A program made the position numbers and the translations under genes. Shown here piece by piece: positions 30,290 through 40,529 of a DNA stretch of 64,000 nt; positions within the stretch are counted from its first letter, which is position 1; each line of letters opens with the position of its first letter. The notes beneath the pieces were generated by a model, which did no database searches, was not told the DNA's origin, and saw only the letters and a program-made list of their open reading frames with translations. Source of the DNA: Symbiodinium natans (lineage: Eukaryota; Sar; Dinophyceae; Suessiales; Symbiodiniaceae); assembly GCA_905221605.1 (NCBI GenBank), contig CAJNDS010002136.1, positions 134,001-198,000 on the forward strand, read 5' to 3'.

Positions 30290-30627
30290 CCCTAAGGGTC
30301 CATGTACCTAAATGGGGAATACTTGGGCCTTAAAGTACTTCCTACGTGGGTTTGTTCGGGTGTTGGGATCAGGGTATGTTTTGCGGGTATGTTTCGGGGT
30401 ATGTTTCGGGGGTATATTTCGGGAATGTTTCGCGGCATCATGAGCTACTGTGCCTGCAATTTCGGGGGTATGTTACAGGGTATGTTTCGGGGGTATGCTT
30501 CGGGGTATGTTTCGCGGGTGTGCAAGCCGTGTGCCCTTCTTAAACCTGGGCCCCCCAAAAATGGACAAACCCATGTAGGGACTTTGGGGCCCAAGTATAT
30601 AATAGCAGGGTACATGGACCCGTAGGG
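30290..30627. mobile_element. Family D element with inserted minisatellite
   Basis: Family D ends enclose about 200 extra bases with repeats of GGGTATGTTTCGG (30363-30516). Confidence 0.85.
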
Positions 30628-30679
30628 AAATGCTGAAAGAGGACTTTGGATGTCAGATGCCCATTCTCTTCAACTACTA

Positions 30680-30864
30680 CAGGGGCCTTCATATTCAGAA
30701 CAGGGTTTTGGGGGTTATACCGTTATTCTAGTATAAGCTTAAAGGGACCCTAAGGGAATGCTATTAGTATAGGGGCCTTAAGAGTTAGCTTACTAAGATA
30801 GGGTTTTGGGGTTTGTTCAGTATAAGTTTAAAGTGACCATAAGGGAATGCTATTAGTAAGAGCT
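30680..30864. mobile_element. Two tandem family E copies lacking right ends
   Basis: 30680-30769 and 30770-30864 both stop at GGGAATGCTATTAGTA, before the usual TTATTCCGACCCCTA. Confidence 0.8.
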
Positions 30865-31212
30865 AAGACCCAAAGATTTCTCCCAGTAGAACGCCTTTAG
30901 GCTTAATTACAGCTGTCCCTCCACCGGAACACCTTCAACCTTCAGTCGGAACCATTGGCGGATCACCCAGAAAAATCCCCACAATCCCCAACCCTGTCCA
31001 CCCGTTCCCTCCTCCCGAAAGCGCCATAATTTTCACCAGTGGTTGAGGTGTAGGGTTTCTAAGAAGGTTGCGAAGACCGTCCAACCAATCATCTTTTGGG
31101 CTTCAACATCCAACCCTGAAGCCCCAGATATGGAGAATCTCACGTCCACTCACCCTAGACTTTCAGGCCACAACCCCGAACCCCGCTGCCTGCACCGCCT
31201 GAACCACAAACC

Positions 31213-31272
31213 ATGGAAGCCCTGTGGCAGCCCTAAACCCTAAACCCTAAACCCTAAACCCTAAACCCTACA
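31213..31272 (-). repeat. Telomeric tract
   Basis: About 8 CCCTAAA units. Confidence 0.93.
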
Positions 31273-31366
31273 GCCCTAAGCCCGATCCATGTGTTTCCGA
31301 CGCAGCCGTCGGTTCGGCTCTCTCAGAGTACCAACCTGGCAAGTCCTCGTCAACAGGAGGTGCTTA

Positions 31367-31477
31367 ACCCTAAGGGTCCATGTACCTAATTATTATACAC
31401 TTGGGCCCCAAAGTCCGTATATAGCAGGTACTTTAAGGCCCAAGTACTCCCTATTTAGGTACATGGACCCTTAGGGT
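31367..31477. mobile_element. MITE-like family D
   Basis: 111 bp, TIR ACCCTAAGGGTCCATGTACC. A family E element starts 3 bp after it. Confidence 0.92.
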
Positions 31478-31480
31478 AAT

Positions 31481-31577
31481 GTAGGGGGCCTGAATAATTA
31501 GAATAGGGTTTTGCGGGGTTATCAGAGTATAGTTACCATTCAGGGAATATTACTAGTAATTATTCCGACCCCTGTAG
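31481..31577. mobile_element. MITE-like family E
   Basis: GTAGGGGGCCTGAATAATTA ... ATTATTCCGACCCCTGTAG. Confidence 0.88.
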
Positions 31578-31679
31578 TAACTATGCCTTTGCGTTCCTGA
31601 AAGCACTGTGCGCGCGAGCTGTTTTTGCTTGTCTGGTGAGCTTGGTGTGGGAATTCTACCCTCAAATACATGTGATGGG

Positions 31680-31838
31680 TTAGACGAAACTGTGCTCATT
31701 GCCACAAATATGTAGAAACCCATCGCCATCGTGCCTAAACTTCTCTTTGCGCTCAATGTCACTTGGGGACTTCCAGTCCTCCTCTTCACCGTCGTAGCCG
31801 TAGTCGCAACAGATCTCCTCGCGCCAGGAAGTGTTGGA
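31680..31838 (-). CDS. Unidentified acidic exon
   Basis: Acceptor CTTGAAG directly beside a telomeric array, 52 codons then TAA. Contains SWREEICCDYGYDGEEEDW and EKFRHDGDGFLHICG. The longest convincing unassigned coding exon in the window. An internal GT donor (GATGG|GTTTC) could end it earlier. Confidence 0.5.
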   Translation of the reverse strand, partial: SNTSWREEICCDYGYDGEEEDWKSPSDIERKEKFRHDGDGFLHICGNEHSFV

Positions 31839-31846
31839 CTTCAAGG

Positions 31847-32133
31847 GGGTTTAGGGTTTAGGGTTTAGGGTTTAGGGTTTAGGGGTTGGGGGTTTAGGGT
31901 TTAGGGTTTAGGGTTTAGGGTTTAGGGTTTAGGGTTTAGGGTTTAGGGTTCAGAGCCCGAAACCATCAACCCCAACCTTTGCCGGGGTGTGGCAAGGCAA
32001 GTTGATCCGTATGAACACACCCTGCAGGCTTGAGATCCCACCTTATAAGCCCGACCTCCAAGAAAACAACTGGGTTTAGGGTTTAGGGTTTGGGGTTTAG
32101 GGTTTCGGGTTTAGGGTTTAGGGTTTAGGGTTC
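31847..32133 (+). repeat. Telomeric arrays
   Basis: 31847-31950 and 32073-32133; the first abuts the acceptor of the exon at 31680-31838. Confidence 0.95.
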
Positions 32134-32751
32134 CAAGACAACTGGGGGGGGGGGGTAAGAACACACATCAGGGTGTGAACGTACACCTTACCTGCATGCT
32201 GCGACGCTCATTGAGTTGCACATCAGTGAAGAAAACAGGCACATCAAACGATCGGAAGCCCGATTGCGGAGGCCACAATGTGGCCTTTTCCAAAGAGAAA
32301 GAGGCCTATTTCAGAGAGCTCGAAAACCCACCCAAAACCTCAAGGGTGGGGCTGCTTTCGGCACTTGCTTGCCGTAATCTTGCGCATGTCGGGATCGGAT
32401 CAAAAAGTGGGGCGCTCGATATTACTATTGCGTTACTCGAAGGTGCCTTGTCAGACCCTGACGCCGGCCGGCACACAGCGCGCTCTGAAACGAAATGCCC
32501 CAGGGGCTCAGAGTAGCAGTTCAGGGCCTTACCTTAGCAGGTATACTTCTGGAAAACTGTCGGAATCCTGGGGCTCGGAGGAACAGTCCAGGGCCTCAGG
32601 ATGTATACTTAAGGAAAACGTATGGGGCTAGCTGCTTACGGGACCCTGGAGGCGCGGCACTGCCAAGGCCAACGGGCCTCGTGTGCATCGATGTCCCTGA
32701 CCGCACGAATGGCCTGCCAGCGGCTGCAGTGTCTTCGTCACAGAAAGCTGA

Positions 32752-32892
32752 GGAGTAGGAGTAGTAGGAGTAGTAGGAGTAGTAGGAGTAGTAGGAGTAG
32801 TAGGAGTAGTAGGAGTAGTAGGAGTAGTAGGAGTAGTAGGAGTAGTAGGAGTAGTAGTAGTAGTAGTAGTAGTAGGAGTAGTCGTCGTCGTC

Positions 32893-32923
<31 letters not shown>

Positions 32924-32936
32924 TCGTAGTAGTAAC
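32752..32936 (+). repeat. GGAGTAGTA / GTC trinucleotide microsatellite
   Basis: GTAGTAGGA repeated about 13 times, then GTA and GTC runs. Open in several frames only because of its composition (Arg-Ser or Tyr-Ser repeats), so not called as a gene. Confidence 0.95.
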
Positions 32937-32944
32937 TGGCACGG

Positions 32945-33740
32945 GCTTTGAGACCCAATCTCTTGAGCATCATGTGCGCGCCATCTGGAGCTGGATGAGC
33001 TGGCCCCAAACCTTCATCACAGGCAATGAGCCGAAGCTGGGGTTTGAGTTTGAGACCCGCTGTTTTGGAGCATCATGCCCCACCTTTGGAGCATCATCCG
33101 CTGCGACATGAGCCCAAACCATCAGGGTCGGGCTGCCATGAATGGTTCTCACTGGGGCGTTTCAACACGGCCCGCTGGAGCCACAACCACCCGAAATACA
33201 GATTTCGGCGCGTGCAGTTCCTCGAGGCAGCGCAGTTCCTCGAGCCATTTCCATTTCAAAACTTCCTCGTTTTCATCCCCGGATTAACTTCCGCACCGTG
33301 AATTCAAATCTCTGAAGCCAAACCGACCGTCCCAGAAGCCTCCGGGCAAACGTGGCACAACGCACCCTCACCCAGCACAAATGACTGAATGTTGAAGTGC
33401 ATCACCCCCAAAGCAGCCCCTCACAACCATGCATCGTGAGATCCTTGTCTACGCTGTTCCCTCAACAGCCTCTCACAACTGCATATTCCCGTAGCAGCCC
33501 AGTGACCCTTTTTTGTGGTCGGTTGTTTTTTCAGGGAACCAAGAACCCCAAAAAGGTAAAGGGTACCACTCTGCCACCTGGGCTACCCAAGTTCCCAAAC
33601 CCCCAAGCCCTCAACCGGGCCTTGATTAGGCCAAAGCGAGGATGGTCGAAGACCTCGTACCTAGCGCGCCAAGCTTCAAAGGCGAGGGGAAAAGACCCTC
33701 TTCGTCACGTGGGGGCCCTGGGCCCGTAGTCTGAGACATG
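32945..33740. other. Unique stretch without assigned gene
   Basis: Contains short direct repeats of GAGCATCATG (about 32965, 33069, 33086) and one family G element (33491-33592). No domain recognised. Confidence 0.5.
33491..33592. mobile_element. MITE-like family G
   Basis: GTAGCAGCCCAGTGACCC ... GGTACCAC...GGGCTACC. Confidence 0.75.
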
Positions 33741-34037
33741 TTGACCAAAGGCTTGCACCTGCGAACCCTGCACTTTGAACCAAAAGCTAAACTGCAAGCC
33801 TTAAAGCAAAGGAGCCCTAGACCCGAAATCCCAGGCTAGAAGACGACAAACCTGGCTGGCACTGCAAGCACTCCGAGCCCCTGGCTTTGCGTTATTGGGC
33901 TTCAAGTGATTGGCCTTGTGACCCAAACCTCAGGGGTTGGGCATGTGGACCAACTCAAGGCAGTAGATGCCGTTGCAGCCACCCCCCTCCCCCCTTCAAG
34001 CTCCAACCTGAAACTTTCATCGTGCACACCTGGCACT

Positions 34038-34226
34038 TAACCCTAAACCCTAAACCTTCTACCCTAAACCCTAAACCCTAAACCCTAAAGCCTAAAGCCT
34101 AAAGCCTAAAGCCTAAAGCCTAAAGCCTAAAGCCTAAAGCCTAAAGCCTAAACCCTAACCCTGAACCCTAACCCTAAACACCCTAAACCCGAAACCCTAG
34201 TAACCCTAAACCCTAAACCCCAAACC
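34038..34226 (-). repeat. Telomeric array with AAAGCCT block
   Basis: CCCTAAA flanks a homogeneous run of about nine AAAGCCT heptamers (34085-34150). Confidence 0.95.
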
Positions 34227-35043
34227 TTTGCAAGACCAAAGCCCGGCTCGGAGCGGGACAGGCCCGGAAGGTGTCGGTCGATGCAAACTCTGCCGGCCTT
34301 GCACGCTTCTGCCCTTTATGCACTTTATGCGCTTTGAGGCGGGTGAAGACAGAGTGGGCCGAGTCCAAAACTAGAGAAGACGGAGACAGAGAACAAGGCT
34401 AGGTTGGCATGAGTCAGAAAAGCAAGACAGCATGAGTCAGGAAAAACAGGAGGAAAGCAGGAATCGAGAGTGCCCATTTAACACCCTCTAAACCTTCAAA
34501 ACCCTGAAATGCTGAAATGCTGGAAACAACCTGGCAGCATTATCCCTTGAAACCCTAAAGTCATGAACCCGAAGACCCCTCTGTACCCATGCCCTCAACC
34601 CTACTACACCCTTGACCCTAAACTAGGGGGGGGTCTTTAAGTTTCTCCGTTTTCGACTTAGTCTTGTTTCCGACTCAGGACTCGGTTTCAGGCTCAGTCG
34701 AGGCTCCTTCCTTTTCCTGGAGCGTCTTTGAGGGATCTCGGGATGAACCTCTAAAAGCCCTGCGAACCCGAAGTCAAGGTCCGCGCACGTCCAGAACGGT
34801 CTCACGATCCAGCGCGATCGTCATGCCATTCCTCAGCGGCCGAGATCCGAGAGCCCACATCTCCAAAGCGTGCAGGGCATAACATCTCCACAGCAACCGT
34901 CCTCGGCCCCCCCCCCCCCCCAAAAAAAAAAAAAACGAAAACTCTGAATGCTGCAACTCCCAACGTGAAGCCCAGCAGTTACACGCCGAGACCAGCAAAC
35001 TTGATATGCGCTACCAAAGCGGCCGCTGACCTACAGCCCTTTT

Positions 35044-35154
35044 CTACTATTTGCTTAAAACCCCCCCAAAAATAGAAAATAAATGGCCCCCATATTGCCG
35101 TTATAAGGAAGCATGTGCTTTTAATTTTTGGGGGGGTTCTTAAGCAAATAGTAG
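35044..35154. mobile_element. MITE-like family B
   Basis: Near-perfect TIRs CTACTATTTGCTTAAAACCC / TCTTAAGCAAATAGTAG. Confidence 0.9.
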
Positions 35155-35338
35155 TTTTGCAAAGGCTGGGAGAGGCTTGTCTCTAAACAACAGCAACATG
35201 TGGGTTGAGGGCCCATGGAGGGGTGCATTCCGTTCAGGGCTTAGGGAATGCTGGTCTTCGTCGTGGTTACTTGTGACAAAGCCTATTGGGCCCTAAACTC
35301 CAAACCCCTCACCCGTCAGCTGCTAAACCCCTAAACCC

Positions 35339-35925
35339 AGCCCTAAACCCTAAACCATCAACCCTCAACCCTCAACCCTAAACCCTAAACCCTAGACCCT
35401 TGACCCTAAACCCTAAACCCTAAACCCCGGATGCAAATCCACCGGAGCTTGAGCATGCCGGGGCATGCAGGGACTTTGTGCCGTAAGGACGGGTTGAGGG
35501 TGGAGGTCCCGGGTTTGGGGGTTTAGGGTTTAGGGTTTAGGGTTTGGGGTTTGGGGTTTGGTGTTTGGGGTTTGGGGTTTAGGGTTTTGGGTTTAGGGAG
35601 CCAAACCCCCTCAAGAAGCAAGTCCCTGAAATCGTTCTTATCGGCGAACTAGCCTCAGTAGCTAATTTCCTGGTGTTTGTTTAGCCCAGTTGTTGAGCGG
35701 ATCCCTACCCTAAACCCTAAACCCTAAACCCTAAACCCCAAACCCTAAACCCGAAACCCTAAACCCCTCGAAGGCGAAAGCAAGGAAGCAAGAAGCCCCA
35801 CAACTTGACCTGGCGGGAAGCCCTTTTGAGCCCTCAATGCCTCAACCAACCCTAAACCCTAAACCCTAAACCCTAAACCCTAAACCCTAAACCCTAAACC
35901 CTAAACCCTAAACCCTAAACCCTAT
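35339..35925. repeat. Four telomeric arrays
   Basis: CCCTAAA at 35339-35427, 35708-35766 and 35849-35925; TTTAGGG/TTTGGGG at 35512-35598. Confidence 0.94.
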
Positions 35926-36204
35926 AAACCCAAACCACAGAAGCTGCAAAGCACTGCAGTTGCAGAAACCTTCTAAAGCCTGGAAACCAGCTGCAACCGG
36001 ACCTGTAACAAACCTCGAACGCACGAATCGTGAAACGCGAACCCTAAAAACCCCCTGATAGAAGGGCTATGAGAGCAGTTAGGGGGCTTGCATGTGGGTT
36101 TTACCTACACTTATCTTAATCCCTGTTCCCCTAGGAAGAAAAAAGGATCCTTTTTGTTCATATATAAGAAAGCCCATAACCCAAAAAGTAAAAAGGATCC
36201 CTAA

Positions 36205-36251
36205 CACTGATCGAGTTATATTGGGTTACGAAGTACCCTGAACCTCCAAGA
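36205..36251. mobile_element. Family C right end
   Basis: TTGGGTTACGAAGTACCCTG AACCTCCAAG in line; no left partner. Confidence 0.65.
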
Positions 36252-36846
36252 TATGAGATATGAGACAGTCCCAGGCTCAGGCACCACTCCCGGTCATTGA
36301 CCTCCTCCACAAAAGGGGACTTAGCTGCACTTAGCAGGGTAGCTATAAATTTAGTTTTTAGCTGCCTTCTTAAGAAACCCAATAAACCCAAAAAGGCTAA
36401 GGATCTAAAGTTACAGTAAAGCACCACAGAGGGGAGAGCTCTTGCTTTTTTTTTAAAGGCTCGACAGCGCGGCGAAGGTTTCGGAGGGCTCCATTCGGGT
36501 TTCGGCCCTTTCTTTACTGGGGGTTTTTACTAGGTTCCGTGAGCTCTGTGGGAGCTTTGTAAGGCCCCCCTCCTCCCCATGGAAGGTTTGCAGAAGTGTT
36601 AAAACATTTCGAACGAGGTTAGCCGGAGCATGGGGATTCCAGAGAAGCCCTAAACCCGAAACAGTAGAAACAAAGAGATAACGAGGTGTCGGGGCCGGGT
36701 TTAGGGTTTAGGGTGTAGGGTTTGGGGCAAACTGTAACAGTAAGACAGCAAGGAAGAAAGTGGCTTCGAGGAACTAGGGGATGCATGAGGCTCTTCGGGA
36801 TTCTCTTCTTCCCGTCCGCACGCGGCCAAAACTTTGGAAAACTTTA

Positions 36847-36917
36847 ATAGGTTGGTTACTTTATAAGCGAACCCAGAACCCAAAAAAAGGTAAAGGGCAC
36901 CCCTGGGCTACCAAGTG
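36847..36917. mobile_element. Family G right half
   Basis: GGTTGGTTACTTTATAAGCG ... CTGGGCTACCAAG. Confidence 0.72.
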
Positions 36918-37274
36918 AAGCACGTTTGAAGAAGGCCCCCGATGTGCAGTAGAGACTTCAGGACGCTGTCTCCGTGGCGCGCACGCTACTTTGCCACCGT
37001 TTCCGCGTGGGATGTGTCGCCGGGCTTTTGTCGTATACTGCAGCTTCCCAGCTGCACACACATAAAGGTGTTGTGGCACATGGGTTGTGCGCAAGGGTCT
37101 CGTTTTGAAATCGAGTTGGTGCATGCATAGGGGTGGAAACGCGCTGTGGGTAACAATTGGGGCGGGGCCGTGCTCAAGCCAGCGAACTTGTATTCAAAAG
37201 AGGGAGCCCGCCCTCAACATAGTGCAGAAGTTTTTGGGAGATAGGGCCATGTAGCACGGAAGGCAGGTAATCGG

Positions 37275-37472
37275 GAAGGGAAGCAAAGCAAGACTAGTAG
37301 CAGTAGTGCCCTTAAGCCCGGTGCAAGGCTATCCTGTCCTCGTGGCTGCAGCGGAGGCCATTGTACCTGAGCGAGCTGAGGATACCATGAAATGGCAACG
37401 ATGTGTTCTGGGATTGAAGTTAGGATCAGTTGAATGGTTGGGATTTCAAGGTTTGGGCTTCGAGCATACGTG
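37275..37472 (-). CDS. Possible coding segment, both strands open
   Basis: The minus strand is open for about 60 codons and includes NLEIPTIQLILTSIPEHIVA. The plus strand is also open (AEAIVPERAEDTMKWQR). Minus is preferred only because other genes run that way. No splice sites chosen. Confidence 0.25.
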
Positions 37473-37779
37473 AGATTTACTTAGGATGTAGACCGTGGAG
37501 GGGGTGGGGATTTTGGGTGATGAGGATGATTGGACAATGATAGGTTTTCAATGGTTTTCATGCCCAAGCAGCTCGAGTCGTTCAAGGTCCAAGAGGATTT
37601 AGGCTTCGGGGTTAATTAAGGAGTTCGTGGTTGAGGTTTGTAAAGCTTGTTTGCGCGGGCGTTGTGTCACAAAAGCCTTTGCTTAGTTCCTGAGTTCATA
37701 AGCCCCCAAAACGTGCACACTTGAAGTTCTACAGGGGACGGGTTCTTATATCCCAAAAAGCGCGAAGTGTACTCATTCA

Positions 37780-38017
37780 GCCCCTAAACCCTAAACCCTA
37801 AACCCTAAACCCTAAACCCTAAACCCTAAGCTACTAAGGTTTCTTTTCGGTCATGCCACAGCAACAGAACGAGGCGCTACAGCGCCTCTCGAAGATGCTT
37901 CTTTTTAGGGGGCTGCTTGCGTCGATCTACATCTCGAAAATGCTCATCCCTAAACCCTAAACAGCCCTAAACCCCAAACGTCACTAAACCCTAAAGACTA
38001 AACGCTAAGCCTAAACC

Positions 38018-38086
<69 letters not shown>

Positions 38087-38332
38087 CCTCACCCCTCACC
38101 CCTAAACCCTAAACCCTAAACCCTAAACCCTAAACCCTAAACCCTAAACCCTAAACCCTAAACCCTAAACCCTAAACCCTACCCCCCCATCTGATTTTCA
38201 GGACAGGACACCAGCTGCAGAGCTCCCCGGCCCGCAAGGGCCGCTTTGCAAAGAGGCCCTCCATGTCCTTGTTTTTGGGTTTCGGGTTTAGGGTTTAGGG
38301 TTTAGGGTCTAGGGTTTAGGGTTTAGGGTTTC
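37780..38332. repeat. Telomeric arrays with CCCTCAA block
   Basis: CCCTAAA at 37780-37830 and 37949-38181, the latter with about ten CCCTCAA units (38016-38084); TTTAGGG at 38279-38332. Confidence 0.95.
38205..38267 (-). CDS. Unidentified exon
   Basis: 63 bp, phase 0/0, acceptor AAACAAG, donor CCT|GTCCTG. Contains DMEGLFAKRPLRAGELCSW. In phase with the exon at 38736-38804, so probably the same gene. Confidence 0.45.
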
Positions 38333-38513
38333 GAGGTTCATGGAACTTAGTAACCCAATAACAGCCAAAGAAAGAAAGGCCAGGCTTGTACTTATTGACC
38401 AGCTACAACTCTACGTATAGCCCACGTATGAGCCCCTCAAGTGCCCTAATAAGGCTATAATTGGGTTATTCGTACAGTTCGAATTGGGTTCATAAGTACT
38501 ATGAACCTCCAAG
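38332..38513. mobile_element. MITE-like family C, long copy
   Basis: GAGGTTCATGGAACTTAGTA / TAAGTACTATGAACCTC. 182 bp; left end starts at a telomeric tract. Confidence 0.85.
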
Positions 38514-38735
38514 TAAGCAGGTTCAGGGGGACTTCTGGGAGTCTAGGGACCGGGTTTGAGAGGAAGCATGGCTTCATAGACGCTGGGCCTCTGTATGACT
38601 ACCACTCTGCAGTTTTACCAGCCCTCGTTGAACAGCCCGGAACCACATGCAAAAAACAAACCCTTGCTTATAAGGCCAAATGCTCGTAATTAAACCCTTG
38701 CCGAACGCCAAAACCCAAAACCCAAAACCCTAAAC

Positions 38736-38804
38736 TCTGTCCTCCTTCAGATGGCTCTGCGTGACAGTGACGCGGTCCAGCTCGAAAAGGTCCTCGGCCA
38801 TTGG
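38736..38804 (-). CDS. Unidentified exon with telomeric donor
   Basis: 69 bp, phase 0/0, acceptor CGGTCGAG, donor AGA|GTTTAGGG at the edge of a telomeric tract. Contains PMAEDLFELDRVTVTQSHLK. Confidence 0.48.
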
Positions 38805-38969
38805 CTCGACCGTTTGTAGGTTTCAGAAGGATTAATAGACTGGCTGGTATGAGGCCATGAGGCACCCTACATATATTGAAAGATAATCCCTCAAAAGGTG
38901 TATATATGTATATCTGTATCTATCCATCTATCTATCTATCTATATATATATATATGTACATATATATAT

Positions 38970-39010
38970 ATAAGGCCCTAATTCCCTCATTCCCTACTAA
39001 GAACCAGGGG
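38970..39010. mobile_element. Family J right end beside a (TA)n tract
   Basis: CCCTAATTCCCTCATTCCCT ACTAAGAACCAG in line. Confidence 0.65.
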
Positions 39011-39579
39011 GTAGACATGAACCAGAAGATCAACAAATGCAATGAAAAGGTCTTCGACCGTTTGAGGCGATTGAAACAGGACCAAAGAGTGCGACGTCGC
39101 GGCTCCTGAAGTGTTTCCGGGTTCATTGGACGACTGATGCTGGGCAGGATTCCCCGAAACCTAAACCCTAAACCCTAAACCCTAAACCCCTGAGCTGCAA
39201 ACCTGCTAAGGTACCACTAAGAGTGCCAAGACTGCACTGCCCTCCCGGTCCCTCCGGACAAACACCCTAAACTAAACCCTGAACCCTAAACCCTAAACCC
39301 TGAAGTAGCCTGAAACTTGGGACTAACCTGCTCCCAGAAACGGCTGTCCTAGAGAGCGTCAGGTCAGCTACACCAAGATGCATGGAAGCCTTGACAAAGC
39401 CTGCCGTCCCAAGCCTATCAACCCAATCCCTGAGCCATCAACTCTTCGCCTAATTGAGCTTGAACTGAGTCGTGGATAAACAGCTCCCCGTCCAAAGAAG
39501 CCGGCACACAGAGACAGGACCGAGGAGCCGGGATAGATGGCTGATCCGAGAGCTTCCTGACAGAGCTTGGGGAAGTCTA

Positions 39580-39732
39580 CTTGGAGGTTCATGGTACTTA
39601 TTCACCAGGTATAACTGTACTTAGTACTTATGACCCCACTTATATGAGCCCCTTAAGTGCCCCAATAAGGTTAAATACTTGGGTTAGAAATACAGTTGTT
39701 GTTGGGTGGAACAAGTACAATGAAACCTCCAG
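39580..39732. mobile_element. MITE-like family C with 20-bp flanking repeat
   Basis: CTTGGAGGTTCATGGTACTT / ACCTCCAG. Flanks 39560-39579 and 39738-39757 are the same 20 bp with one mismatch (ACAGAGCTTGGGGAAG core). Confidence 0.82.
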
Positions 39733-39779
39733 GGGATACAGAGCTTGGGGAAGCCTAGCAACGTCTTTGTGAATGTATG

Positions 39780-39870
39780 CAACATGCATGCACGGATACA
39801 CTATGCATGTGTGTGTGTCTCTCTCTATAGTACATGTGTGCATGTATACATATCCATATATATATATATG
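39780..39870. repeat. TG/TA-rich low-complexity tract
   Basis: GTGTGTGTGTCTCTCTCTAT and ATATATATATATG runs. Confidence 0.85.
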
Positions 39871-40529
39871 TATACATGAATAATTCCAGCTTGTTTACGG
39901 GTATGTATGCCGGTGTGCAACTGGGTTTGCGGCTGCACATGGGACTCAGCATTGAGCTCTCGAACTGCCGGGTCTACCGTTGGAGTCTAGGACTGCGCGA
40001 GTGGCCACAGGTGTTGCTGTGCTTGCAAACCGATCCCGACCGCCACCCTGCCCGGCTTATGAAGTGCAGGTGCCCCATCTGGGCTGCCGGCTCTTCGTGG
40101 CTCTTTCTGATCTATTCTGGGCCATGACAGGGTCTTGGTGGCTCTTTCGGACCAATCTGGGCGATAACAACTCGTGTAAACAACTCGTACTGCCGTGCCG
40201 GGTCTTGGTTTCAGTTGAGGATGTAGGATGCGGCTATATGGGTCCAAAGTCCTTGATGCAATGGGGCGCACGGTCGACCAAGAAAGTTCAACCCCTCCAG
40301 AGTGAAAACAAGTGCAGACCAGGCGTCTCTCGCGTAGAGATGTCGCCTTGTCAAGCTACCATCCCGGTTGGATGCAAAAAAACCCTCAACTCTAGACTCC
40401 TTCCAGGCTGATGAGAAATCGTTTCAAGCTGCCATAGCGAACCCCGACATCCAAGTTCACCGCAATCGCAAACATTCCCTCAAGGCATACGTTGGCCCTT
40501 CTCCCTCAAACATCAACAGATTCTGAAGG

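Noticed and set aside
32596-33009. ORF of Tyr/Ser/Asp repeats (minus) and Arg-Ser repeats (plus)
   Set aside because: Pure translation of the trinucleotide microsatellite; both strands are open for the same reason.
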